Shown piece by piece: positions 17,062-25,033 of a DNA stretch of 64,000 nucleotides. The position numbers and the translations under genes are program-made. Numbering within the stretch: the stretch's first letter is position 1; every line of letters starts with the position of its first letter. Source of the stretch: Mangrovimicrobium sp033283325 (GTDB taxonomy: Bacteria; Pseudomonadota; Gammaproteobacteria; Pseudomonadales; Halieaceae). The notes beneath the pieces are model-generated. The model saw nothing but the letters and a program-made list of their open reading frames with translations. It ran no database searches and was not told where the DNA came from. The stretch lies in contig JAWMQO010000001.1 in NCBI GenBank assembly GCA_033283325.1, positions 1,612,001 to 1,676,000 on the forward strand. The letters are read 5' to 3'.

Positions 17062-17820
17062 TCAGTCCCGGGTAATACTGAGGCGGCCCCAGGTCTGCCG
17101 TGTGGCCATCACCTCGAGGGAATTGACGTTCATGTGGTGGGGCAGCGTCGCCAGCCACCAGCAGGTATCGGCAATATTCTCCGGCTGGATCGGCTCGGCC
17201 CCTTTGTAGGTGGCATCGTAGGCCTCCTGGCTGCCCCCGGTACGCACCAGGGTGAACTCGCTTTCAGACAGGCCTGGCGCAAGGTTGGTCACGCGCACGC
17301 CGGTGCCCTCGAGATCGCAGCGCAGGGCGTAGGAAAACTGCTCGACGAAGGCCTTGGTGCCGCAATAGGTGTTGCCGCCCGGGTAGGGCCAGTGCCCCGC
17401 CACCGAACCGATGTTGATGATCGACGCACCCTTGCCCGAGGCGATGACATTGGGCAACAGTGTGTGCGTCACCGTGGTGAGGCCCTTGACGTTGGTGTCG
17501 ATCATGCGATGCCACTTTTCCAGGTCGCAATCCTGGGCCGGCTCGGTACCGAGGGCCAGACCCGCGTTGTTGATCAGTGTGTAGACCTCGCGAAACGGTG
17601 ATTCCAGGGCCGCGACGGCGCGCTTCACCGCTTCGGTATCGGTGACGTCGAGGACCAGCGGCAGGACCTTGCACTGGCCGCTGAGTTCATCGGCCAGCGC
17701 CTTGAGCCGGTCTTCCCGGCGGCCGGTGATGACGATGTTCCAGCCTTCGCCGCCGAAGCGGCGGGCACAGGCGAGGCCGAAGCCGGAGGTGGCGCCGGTG
17801 ATGAAGAGAGTCTTGGGCAT
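17062..17820 (-). CDS. Short-chain dehydrogenase/reductase (YdfG-like)
   Basis: A 252-residue classical SDR. TGATSGFG is the cofactor-binding glycine motif, NNAGLA the structural motif, and catalytic Ser (GSVAG) and Tyr-x3-Lys (YCGTK) are present. TGRRED after strand 2 suggests NADP(H) preference. Similarity in layout to YdfG (3-hydroxy acid dehydrogenase) is a guess from motif context. It converges with the aminotransferase gene; whether they act in one pathway is not shown. Confidence 0.88.
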   Translation of the reverse strand: MPKTLFITGATSGFGLACARRFGGEGWNIVITGRREDRLKALADELSGQCKVLPLVLDVTDTEAVKRAVAALESPFREVYTLINNAGLALGTEPAQDCDLEKWHRMIDTNVKGLTTVTHTLLPNVIASGKGASIINIGSVAGHWPYPGGNTYCGTKAFVEQFSYALRCDLEGTGVRVTNLAPGLSESEFTLVRTGGSQEAYDATYKGAEPIQPENIADTCWWLATLPHHMNVNSLEVMATRQTWGRLSITRD

Positions 17821-18009
17821 GGAATTTTCCTGGCAATAATTGGTGATCCGGGGCGTGTTTCAACACACCCTGTTGCAGCAGCGATAGTACGCTAATTCAA
17901 AAGGCGGCTCACCCGGCCCGCTTAGCGGATTCCGTACATCGCCCTGTAAATCGCGCGAATCAGAGGGCCAGACCCCATCCTGCAGGCATGCTGGATCGAC
18001 TTCCGGTTT

Positions 18010-18025
18010 GACTGTAATCTCAGTC
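18010..18025. promoter_or_regulatory. Short inverted repeat upstream of the MFS-zinc ribbon gene
   Basis: GACTG-TAATCT-CAGTC lies 17 bp before the start codon at 18043. It could be an operator or a small hairpin in the leader. There is no further support. Confidence 0.3.
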
Positions 18026-18042
18026 CAAACAGGGGGATGTGC

Positions 18043-19770
18043 ATGATCACAAGACTCGAGCTCGCCGCCAGTCCCGGCACGCGCTATGCGACCGGTGCGC
18101 TGATGTATTTTGCCCAGGGCATTCCCGCCGGCCTCCTGCACATCGCCCTGCCCGCCTGGTTCGCCAGCCAGGGTGTCAGTGCCGGGGAGATCGCCTCCTA
18201 CCTCGCGGTGATCACCCTGCCCTGGGCCTTCAAGCTGCTCTCCGGCCCGCTGATGGATCGCTTCCACTTCCTCGCCATGGGCCGTCGCCGCCCCTGGGTG
18301 CTGGGCGCACAGCTGGGGCTGAGCCTTTCCCTGATGACCCTCGCGCTGCTGCCGGACCCGACTGCGTCCATGGGACTGTTGATGGCGCTGGGTACCCTGG
18401 TCAACGTTTTCGCGGCGACACAGGATGTCGCCGTGGACGGTATGGCCATCGACCTGACCCCGGTGCAGGAACAGGGCCGGCTGAATGCCTGCATGACCTT
18501 CGGCAAGGCAATTGGCTGGGGCTCGTCCTCGGCGCTTTGCGGTGTACTGCTGGTGAGCGCGGGTTTCTCGGTAACTGCCCTTGTGGCCGCGCTGGTCTCG
18601 GCCTGCGTGTTCGCGGTTTTCGTCTTCGTTCGCGAGCGCGCCGGCGAGCGCCTGCTGCCCTGGAGCGCCGGCAGTGCGGTGAACGAGGCCCGACCCGCCG
18701 CGCCGATGGGACGCCAACTGCTGGAACTCAACCGGGTATTGTGGGGCCGCGCCAGTCTGGTGTTGATGCTGATCATGGTCTGCGACGGGCTGGTCTCGGG
18801 CTACGGCCACGCACTGATGCCGGTGGCCGCGATAAAGCTGTTCGGCTTCACCACGCCCCAGTGGTCGCAACTGGTGGCGCTGATGGGGCTGGTGGGTGCA
18901 GGGGCGGCCCTGAGCCTGGGGCCAGCCATCGACCGTTTCGGCCCCCGGGCCATGCTCCTGCTCACCAGTGCGCTGGTGGGCATGCACGCCTTCCTGCTGG
19001 CGGCGACACAACACATGTGGCAGGACACCCTGTACGTGCGGATCATGCTCTCGGTCTGGGTGATGCTGGGCCCGATGACCATGGTCTGCATGATCGCGCT
19101 GGCGATGGTCATTTGCGCAGGCAGTGGTTCCGCCACCCGCTTTGCCATTTACATGTCGATCGCCAATCTCGGCAGCTCCGCCGGCGCCAAGGCCTATGGC
19201 CTGGTATCCGACGGCATCACCTACACCGAGTCCTACCTGATCATGGGCTGCCTGGTGCTGCTGATGCTGGCAGTGCTGCTGGCCTACCGCCACCAGCCCG
19301 CCGCGACGGCGAGTGACAGGCGCCGGGATCGCCCCGCCGCCGGGTATACCACCGGCATGGGCTCCAGTGAGGCAGGGATGTTCTGGTCCGGGGCGATGCG
19401 CTGCCCCAAGTGCCGTGCGGACATGGATCCCGTGTCTTTCGACGGTGTTGAAGTCGATCGCTGTCGCGCCTGCAGCGGCCTGTGGTTCGACCCCGGGGAA
19501 CTGGTCAAACTGAGCACCCATGCAGCCGCGGCGGAGCTCGATACGGGCACCCGCAGCACCGGGAAGCGCCACAATGCGATCCAGAGCTACCACTGCCCGC
19601 GCTGTGGCGGCGCGATGCAGCAGATGCTGAATGCCGATGGCGCCGAAGTCTGGTACGAATCCTGTGTGAGCTGCCACGGCAGCTACCTGGATGCCGGCGA
19701 GCTTAGCGCTCTCAGTGGCAGCAGGCTGGCGGATCTCCTGCGCCGCGTACTGCCCGGTAAAACTGCCTGA
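18043..19770 (+). CDS. AmpG-like MFS transporter fused to two TFIIB-type zinc ribbons
   Basis: A 575-residue protein. Residues 1 to about 425 form a 12-span MFS carrier of AmpG/SLC33 type (ATQDVAVDGMAIDL). After a short polar linker come two zf-TFIIB modules: C454-P-K-C with CRACSGLWFDPGEL, and C518-P-R-C with CVSCHGSYLDAGEL. The start is the second ATG (18043), 6 nt after AGGGGG; the ATG at 18037 is too close to it. An in-frame ATG at 19378 follows GAGGCAGGG, so a separate zinc-ribbon product might also be made. AmpG imports muropeptides in enterobacteria; this substrate is unknown. Confidence 0.8.
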   Translation: MITRLELAASPGTRYATGALMYFAQGIPAGLLHIALPAWFASQGVSAGEIASYLAVITLPWAFKLLSGPLMDRFHFLAMGRRRPWVLGAQLGLSLSLMTLALLPDPTASMGLLMALGTLVNVFAATQDVAVDGMAIDLTPVQEQGRLNACMTFGKAIGWGSSSALCGVLLVSAGFSVTALVAALVSACVFAVFVFVRERAGERLLPWSAGSAVNEARPAAPMGRQLLELNRVLWGRASLVLMLIMVCDGLVSGYGHALMPVAAIKLFGFTTPQWSQLVALMGLVGAGAALSLGPAIDRFGPRAMLLLTSALVGMHAFLLAATQHMWQDTLYVRIMLSVWVMLGPMTMVCMIALAMVICAGSGSATRFAIYMSIANLGSSAGAKAYGLVSDGITYTESYLIMGCLVLLMLAVLLAYRHQPAATASDRRRDRPAAGYTTGMGSSEAGMFWSGAMRCPKCRADMDPVSFDGVEVDRCRACSGLWFDPGELVKLSTHAAAAELDTGTRSTGKRHNAIQSYHCPRCGGAMQQMLNADGAEVWYESCVSCHGSYLDAGELSALSGSRLADLLRRVLPGKTA

Positions 19771-19778
19771 GTTCGGGA

Positions 19779-19806
19779 TTGACGCTGGCACTTGCAGCGT
19801 TATAAT
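19779..19806 (+). promoter_or_regulatory. Strong sigma70-type promoter
   Basis: TTGACG (19779-19784), a 16-bp spacer and a perfect TATAAT (19801-19806). It begins 9 bp after the preceding stop codon and predicts transcription from about 19813, giving a leader of about 170 nt before the N-formylglutamate amidohydrolase gene. Confidence 0.75.
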
Positions 19807-19813
19807 CGCCGCC

Positions 19814-19965
19814 AGCATCAAGAGAGGGCTTTGCCCCGCCAACCTGCCAACCTGGGCAAGGTGGTCGACTCTACAGAGTGATGTGGCCGCTCCGGCAACC
19901 AAGCAGGTTCCCCCGTCCACTCTCTCTTTAGATGTCAGCTTTAGATGCCAGCTTTCGTTGCCAGC
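19814..19965 (+). ncRNA. Candidate structured leader RNA (or short ncRNA)
   Basis: Nested complementary arms are visible: 19820-19828 with 19920-19928 (9 pairs, one G-U), 19841-19847 with 19903-19909 (7 pairs, AACCTGC / GCAGGTT), and a small ACTC-TACA-GAGT hairpin at 19868-19879. The region lies just after a strong promoter and ends 17 nt before the downstream start codon. I cannot match it to a known riboswitch or sRNA class. Confidence 0.45.
19927..19965 (+). repeat. Three tandem 13-bp repeats before the ribosome-binding site
   Basis: TTTAGATGTCAGC, TTTAGATGCCAGC and TTTCGTTGCCAGC follow one another directly. The first two differ at one base, the third at two more. They overlap the end of the closing stem of the leader and precede AAGGAGAG. 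Confidence 0.75.
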
Positions 19966-19981
19966 GACTGAAGGAGAGCTC

Positions 19982-20788
19982 ATGCAGCCGAAACCGACAC
20001 TACCGCTTACTGCGCATATTCCCCATGCGGGTACACTCGTTCCCGCCGGAGTGAAGACGCAATTCCTGTGCAGCGAGGAAGAGCTGTGGCGGCAGATCCT
20101 GACGCTGACGGACTGGTACGCCGACGATCTTTTCGCCCTTCCCGGCGCAGCCCTCACGCAGACGCCGATCAGCCGTATCGCCCTGGACGTGGAGCGCTAC
20201 GCGGACGATGCCGTGGAGGAAAAAGCCGCGGTCGGCCAGGGCGTGGTCTACACCCACAGCACCGAGGGCGCGCGCCTGCGCAAACCGCTTTCGGACGCGG
20301 AACGCGACCGCTTGCTGGAAAGCTTCTACCGTCCCTGGCACCTGCAACTCGAGGCCCTGCTCGGGCAGCAGATTGCCCTCTGGGGGCACAGCCTGCTGAT
20401 CGATTGCCACAGTTTCCCCGACCAGCCATTCGGCTTCGAGGATGACGGCGAGCGCCCCCGCCCGGACATCTGCATCGGCACCTGTGACAACACCCCGGAC
20501 TGGCTGGCGGAATACTGCCAGCGCTACTTCGAAGGGCTCGGCTACAGCGTTGCGCTGAACTTCCCCTACGCCGGCTGCCTGGTACCGGAGCGCTTCGCCG
20601 GGGATGCCCGCGTGCCCGCCATCATGCTGGAGATCAACCGCAAGCTCTACATCGAGGACATCGCGGGCCTCGACCCAGGCCAGCAGGCGCTGCCGGTGCG
20701 GAAGGCGGGCTATGGCAATCTCAAGCAGCGAATCCAGACCCTGATGCTGGAACTCGTACGGGAACTGGAACGCCGCGAGGCCCACTGA
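19982..20788 (+). CDS. N-formylglutamate amidohydrolase family protein
   Basis: A 268-residue zinc hydrolase-like protein. HIPHAG near the N-terminus and LLIDCHSFPDQPF are the family hallmarks (PF05013), and LEINRKLYI near the C-terminus is also conserved. The family releases glutamate from N-formylglutamate in one branch of histidine degradation, but many members lack hut partners and their substrates are unknown. No hut genes are nearby here. AAGGAGAG ends 2-3 nt before the ATG at 19982. The frame reaches back to 19691 but that part is the upstream gene and leader. It sits behind its own strong promoter. Confidence 0.85.
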   Translation: MQPKPTLPLTAHIPHAGTLVPAGVKTQFLCSEEELWRQILTLTDWYADDLFALPGAALTQTPISRIALDVERYADDAVEEKAAVGQGVVYTHSTEGARLRKPLSDAERDRLLESFYRPWHLQLEALLGQQIALWGHSLLIDCHSFPDQPFGFEDDGERPRPDICIGTCDNTPDWLAEYCQRYFEGLGYSVALNFPYAGCLVPERFAGDARVPAIMLEINRKLYIEDIAGLDPGQQALPVRKAGYGNLKQRIQTLMLELVRELERREAH

Positions 20789-20953
20789 GCGTCAAAAGTG
20801 ACACACCGCGATGCCGCTGGTGGAGAAAGCTCACCGCTGATAAACTGACACTTCGTTGGCTTTGGTTTACACAATCCCCGTCAAAAATCTGCGCGCCTGG
20901 CAGTGAATCAAGGCCAGGGCCAGGGACGCGCGCGACACAATAAAGCGAAACTT

Positions 20954-21316
20954 ATGCGCAATTCAGATCTGGTAGTCGCTTTCCTGAAAGCCTGGGACGA
21001 AATGGACTTCGACAGCGCCTTCGCCATGATGGCAGCGGATATTGTCTACAAGAACACGGGCTACCCGGACGCGGTCGGCCACGATGCGGTGCGCTCGACC
21101 CTCGCCTCACTGCTGGATAAAACCACGCCGATGACCTCGGTAATACACGCCATCGCGGAAAACGCGGCGGGGACAGTGATGACCGAGCGAACAGACACCC
21201 TGCACCTGCCCCAGGGCCCCGTGCTCTTTCCCGTCATGGGAGCGTTCGACGTGAAGGACGGCCTGATCACCGGCTGGCGCGATTATTTCGACGCCAGCCT
21301 GTTCAAGCCAGGCTGA
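20954..21316 (+). CDS. Limonene-1,2-epoxide hydrolase-like (SnoaL-fold) protein
   Basis: A 120-residue protein with the cone-shaped SnoaL/NTF2 fold pattern. Residues that match the limonene-epoxide hydrolase active site are present: Y32 and N34 (VYKNTGY), R79 and D81 (TERTD), and an Asp in WRDYFD (D110 or D113). That set makes an epoxide hydrolase more likely than a generic NTF2 protein. A GTG at 20903 could add 17 residues, but MRNSDLVVAFL fits the family N-terminus better. The Shine-Dalgarno match is poor. It converges with the molybdopterin oxidoreductase gene (3 bp apart). Confidence 0.8.
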   Translation: MRNSDLVVAFLKAWDEMDFDSAFAMMAADIVYKNTGYPDAVGHDAVRSTLASLLDKTTPMTSVIHAIAENAAGTVMTERTDTLHLPQGPVLFPVMGAFDVKDGLITGWRDYFDASLFKPG

Positions 21317-21319
21317 AGC

Positions 21320-23491
21320 TCACTCCGCTACCACAGCTTCGATCCGCACCGGAATCCCGTCCATCAGGCAGATGCCGGAAACCTGCTCCCAGTCCTCTGC
21401 CCGGTCCGAGGCCAGCAGGTTGACGTTGGCGCCGGCGAGACTGTTGGCCCGCTGCCAGCCGCCGCGATGACCCCAGCCGTGGGGATAACTCACTGAACCC
21501 GGGATCACTTCCTCGGTAACTTGCGCCTCAACCATGACTTCGTTGTCGGCGCTGGCCAGCCGCACCGTATCCCCCGACGCGATGCCGTGACGACTCGCAT
21601 CCTCGGGGTGCAACTGCAAAGTGGGCTGGTAATTGCGCGTCAGGCGCTGGCTGTTATGCATCCAGCTGTTGAGGGACTGCAGCCGCCGCCTGCCGAAGAG
21701 TTTCAGTGGGAAGTCCGGTGTCGCCTGCGCAGGTGAGGCCATGAGGCGTTCGAATTCCCCGGTATGCACCTCGCCCCAGAGCCGCGGACGTTTGTCCTCG
21801 TAGCCGATCAGGCCGTGTGTCGCCGCGGCGTCCACGTTATGCAGGAAGCGGTAACCGTGGGGAAACTCCCGCTGCAGGCGCGCGACGCTGAGCCCATCGG
21901 CGACCGACTGGTCCCCCCACTTGCCTGAACGCAAGAGCCGGTCCGCCGCCTCGATGGGCCCGGGGTCGGGACTTGCATCGCTGCCCAGCGCGGCCAGCGG
22001 AGAGCGCAGTCCCATGCGCTGCAGTATCTCCGCGTAGACATCGAACTCATTGCGCGACTCGCCCTGGGGCCGCAGTACCGCATCCGAGTACTGAATCCAG
22101 GGGCGGGGCGCGTTCGCTCCCCACAGTTCGTTCATGTCTTCCCGTTCGAGGAATGTCGTGGCCGGCAGGATGTAATCGGACCAGCGCGTCGTCTCCGTGA
22201 CATAGATATCGAGAGAGACCATCAACTCCAGCTGGTCGAGCGCCGATTCCAGGCGATCCCCTCGCGGATAGGACAGGACGGGGTTTCCCGAATCCACGAA
22301 CAGCGCGCGAACCTGGCCTTCACCCGGCGTGGTGATTTCTTCCGCCAGGGATCCCCCCGGGCTGATCCCGAGAAGCAGGGGCAGATCGCCGACCCGGGAG
22401 CGCTTGCTGCCGTAGGGATTCGGGTTGGCGCGAAAAATATCGACGGCGCCCTGCCCCATCACCCAGCCGCCGGACTCACCGAGGCGACCGGTTACGATGT
22501 TCAGGGCCTCGATCAGGAGATTGGTCAGGGTGGAAAATGTCCCGCGCCCGGTGCCGAGGCGAGTGTAACAGGCGGCGGTACGCGCCCGGGCAAAGCGGCG
22601 GGCCAGCGCCCGCGCAGCCTCCACCGGAACGCCGCACTGCGCGCTCGCCGTGTCGAATGGAATCGCCTGCAGCGCGGCGCGCAGTTCACGCCAACCCGCG
22701 GTCCTCTCCTCCAGGGCCGCAGGGTCGAACAAGTCCTCGTCGAATACGGTTCGCAACAGCATGGCGATCAACCAGACGTCGCTGTCTGGACGCACCGGTA
22801 GATGCTCGTAGCGCCGGCCGGTCTCGGTAAGGCGGGGATCGATCACCACCACGCCCTCGCGTTCGGCGATCGCGTCCAGGCGCTGCAAAACCCGCGGTTC
22901 CGAGATCAGCGACATGTGGGAAACAGCCGGATTGCCGCCGATGATAAGCAGGAAATCGCAGTGTTCGAGATCGGGAAAGGTATAGCGGTAGGGGTTGCCG
23001 TAGGTAAGCTCGGCAGCGAGGTTCTTTGCCGCGGTATCCGCATGCAGGGAATTGAATTTCTTGCCCCCGCCCTTCCCCCCTGAAAGGGCCGCGAGAAAGC
23101 CGTTCAGGTAAGCGGGATGCATGGTGGCAAAGGACGCCGGATTACCCAGGTAACTCGCGATGCTGTCGCTACCGTGGGCATCGACGATGGCGCCGAGGCG
23201 CGCGGCGATATCGCCCAGGGCCTCGCCCCAGCTTACCTGCTCGAATTCCCCGGAGCCGCCGATGCGGCGCAGGGGATGCAGAACCCGGTCGGGGTCGTGC
23301 ACCAGGTCCGCCATGCGGGCGGCCTTGACACACAGGTGGCCCTCGGAAACCGGGTGCTCGCGGTCCGGGCCAATCCGGGTAACGCGCCCCGCCTCCACCT
23401 CGACAGTGAGTCCGCACAGAGCCTCGCAGAGGCGGCAGAAACTGAGGTGTGTTCCGTCCTGGCCGGTTTGTAATCGGGTATTCTGATTCAC
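21320..23491 (-). CDS. Molybdopterin-dependent oxidoreductase (BisC/formate dehydrogenase-like)
   Basis: A 723-residue enzyme. C19-x2-C22-x3-C26-x27-C54 binds one [4Fe-4S] cluster, followed by the large MGD-binding domains (GNPAVSHMS, DSGNPVLSYPRG, ATTFLEREDMNELW) and the C-terminal molydopterin-binding barrel (LQLHPEDASRHGIASGDTVRL, SYPHGWGHRGGW). There is no twin-arginine signal, so it is probably cytoplasmic. The GTG at 23491 gives MNQNTRLQTG; the frame is open to 23572 but those residues look non-coding. No electron-transfer subunit lies beside it. Substrate is unknown. Confidence 0.88.
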   Translation of the reverse strand: MNQNTRLQTGQDGTHLSFCRLCEALCGLTVEVEAGRVTRIGPDREHPVSEGHLCVKAARMADLVHDPDRVLHPLRRIGGSGEFEQVSWGEALGDIAARLGAIVDAHGSDSIASYLGNPASFATMHPAYLNGFLAALSGGKGGGKKFNSLHADTAAKNLAAELTYGNPYRYTFPDLEHCDFLLIIGGNPAVSHMSLISEPRVLQRLDAIAEREGVVVIDPRLTETGRRYEHLPVRPDSDVWLIAMLLRTVFDEDLFDPAALEERTAGWRELRAALQAIPFDTASAQCGVPVEAARALARRFARARTAACYTRLGTGRGTFSTLTNLLIEALNIVTGRLGESGGWVMGQGAVDIFRANPNPYGSKRSRVGDLPLLLGISPGGSLAEEITTPGEGQVRALFVDSGNPVLSYPRGDRLESALDQLELMVSLDIYVTETTRWSDYILPATTFLEREDMNELWGANAPRPWIQYSDAVLRPQGESRNEFDVYAEILQRMGLRSPLAALGSDASPDPGPIEAADRLLRSGKWGDQSVADGLSVARLQREFPHGYRFLHNVDAAATHGLIGYEDKRPRLWGEVHTGEFERLMASPAQATPDFPLKLFGRRRLQSLNSWMHNSQRLTRNYQPTLQLHPEDASRHGIASGDTVRLASADNEVMVEAQVTEEVIPGSVSYPHGWGHRGGWQRANSLAGANVNLLASDRAEDWEQVSGICLMDGIPVRIEAVVAE

Positions 23492-23823
23492 GGCATCAAT
23501 CCTCGCACCACAACCGCCAGCGTGTTTACACCGGTTTTCCGGCAGGCGAACCCCCGCCGCCTGACAGCACATAGCTGACTAATTATTAGTTATAGGGAGT
23601 GGCTAGCCTAGCCTAAATTTCCGCTTCGGCCAACGGCGAACAGGCCAAAACCGTTTTACCGCCGGAACAGGCTCGTCCGGACCCGGGCAGCCCGACTCTG
23701 CGAGTGCCGGGATTCTTTACTAAAGTCTATGCAGTGGCATCTTGAATGCCGGCACCTTTACTCTCAGACTGTGGCGCCTTTTAAAACCTGAAACTGCCCA
23801 GCCCCGGACAATGAGGAAGCCCG
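23492..23823. other. Intergenic region between divergent oxidoreductase and rimK genes
   Basis: 332 bp without a credible gene. A small AT-rich palindrome, ACTAAT-T-ATTAGT (23578-23590), lies about 88 bp upstream of the oxidoreductase start and could be an operator. GGCTAGCCTAGCC follows it. No clear -35/-10 pair was found for either gene. AGGAAG (4 nt before the rimK ATG) is a good ribosome-binding site. Confidence 0.5.
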
Positions 23824-25002
23824 ATGAAACTCGCGATACTCTCCTGCAGCCCCAACAACTACAGCACCAGCCGGTTGAAGGAGGCGGCCGAGCAGCGCGA
23901 CCATGAGGTCAAGGTACTCAATACCCTGAAATTCGCCATCGACCTCGAGCGCGGCGCGCCGGACCTGTACTACCGCCAGAAACAGCTCAGCCACTACGAC
24001 GCGGTGCTGCCGCGCATTGGCGCCTCGATCACCTACTACGGCACGGCGGTGGTCCGGCAGTTCCAGGAGATGGACGTCTTTTGCGCCAACACGGCACACG
24101 GCATCAATAACTCCCGGGACAAGCTGCGCAGCCTGCAGATCCTCAGCCGCCACGGTGTCGGCATCCCTGCGACCACCTTCGTGCGCGACAAGAAAGACGT
24201 GCTGCCCGCCATCGAGCGGGTGGGTGGCGCCCCCGTCATCATCAAACTGATCGAAGGCACCCAGGGTATCGGTGTGCTGCTGGCGGAATCGGTGAAGGCC
24301 GCGGAGTCGATCATCGAATTACTGCAGAGCCAGAAGCAGAACGTGCTGATCCAGAAATTCGTCGCCGAGAGCAAGGGCAAGGACATCCGCGCCTTCGTGG
24401 TCGGCGACCGGGTGGTCGCCGCCATGCGCCGGGTCGCCCAGGGCCAGGAGTTCCGCAGCAATGTGCACCGCGGCGGTATCGCCGAGCCGGTGGAACTGGA
24501 CGAAGCCTACGTGGAAACCGCCGTGCGCTGCACCCAGATCATGGGCCTGCGGGTGGCCGGTGTGGATATGCTGGAGAGCAGCACCGGTCCCCAGGTCATG
24601 GAGGTGAACTCCTCCCCCGGCCTGGAGGGTATCGAGACGGCCACCGGTCTCGACGTCGCCGGCGCGGTGATCGACTACATCGCTGCCCAGGTGGATTTCC
24701 CCGAGATCGACGTGCGCCAGCGCCTCACCGTCAGCAAGGGCTACGGCGTCAGCGAGATCTATGTGCCCGAGGGCTCGAAATACATTGGCCAGATGATCAT
24801 CGAGACCGGTCTGCTGGAGAAGGACATCAACGTTCTCACGCTCTACCGCGGGAGCAAGGTCATCCCCAACCCGCGCCGGGACCGGGTGCTGGAGTCCGGC
24901 GACAAGCTGCTGTGCTTCGGCAAGCTGGAGGCGATGCGCGAGATGGTTCCCGCGCGCACGCGACGCCGGCGCGAGCCTTCCGTGGAACAGCTGGACAACT
25001 GA
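23824..25002 (+). CDS. rimK: RimK-type ATP-grasp glutamate ligase fused to an RCK_C (TrkA-C) domain
   Basis: A 392-residue protein. Residues 1 to about 290 are RimK-like: MKLAILSCSPNNYSTSRLKEA, NSRDKLRSLQILSRHGVGIP, the ATP-grasp phosphate loop KLIEGTQGIGV, DIRAFVVGDRVVAAMRR and MEVNSSPGLEGIE with Mg2+ ligands. RimK adds glutamates to the C-terminus of ribosomal protein S6. Residues about 305-375 match a TrkA-C domain (SEIYVPEGSKYIGQMIIETG, LESGDKLLCFG), known from K+ channel regulators that bind small ligands. E. coli RimK is 300 residues and lacks it. Nearby mscS and a cation ATPase may or may not be related. Confidence 0.87.
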   Translation: MKLAILSCSPNNYSTSRLKEAAEQRDHEVKVLNTLKFAIDLERGAPDLYYRQKQLSHYDAVLPRIGASITYYGTAVVRQFQEMDVFCANTAHGINNSRDKLRSLQILSRHGVGIPATTFVRDKKDVLPAIERVGGAPVIIKLIEGTQGIGVLLAESVKAAESIIELLQSQKQNVLIQKFVAESKGKDIRAFVVGDRVVAAMRRVAQGQEFRSNVHRGGIAEPVELDEAYVETAVRCTQIMGLRVAGVDMLESSTGPQVMEVNSSPGLEGIETATGLDVAGAVIDYIAAQVDFPEIDVRQRLTVSKGYGVSEIYVPEGSKYIGQMIIETGLLEKDINVLTLYRGSKVIPNPRRDRVLESGDKLLCFGKLEAMREMVPARTRRRREPSVEQLDN

Positions 25003-25033
25003 ATATCAGGCTTCCCCACCTGCCACATCGACC

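Noticed and set aside
19814..19965. Possible 4.5S (SRP) RNA, suggested by CTCCGG and AAGCAG words
   Set aside because: The conserved SRP tetraloop and the symmetric-loop order do not match; kept only as an unclassified structured leader.
17860..20157. 765-codon open frame on the minus strand
   Set aside because: Lies antisense to the MFS-zinc ribbon and amidohydrolase genes. Its His/Gln/Gly-rich composition is typical of the reverse of GC-rich coding DNA.
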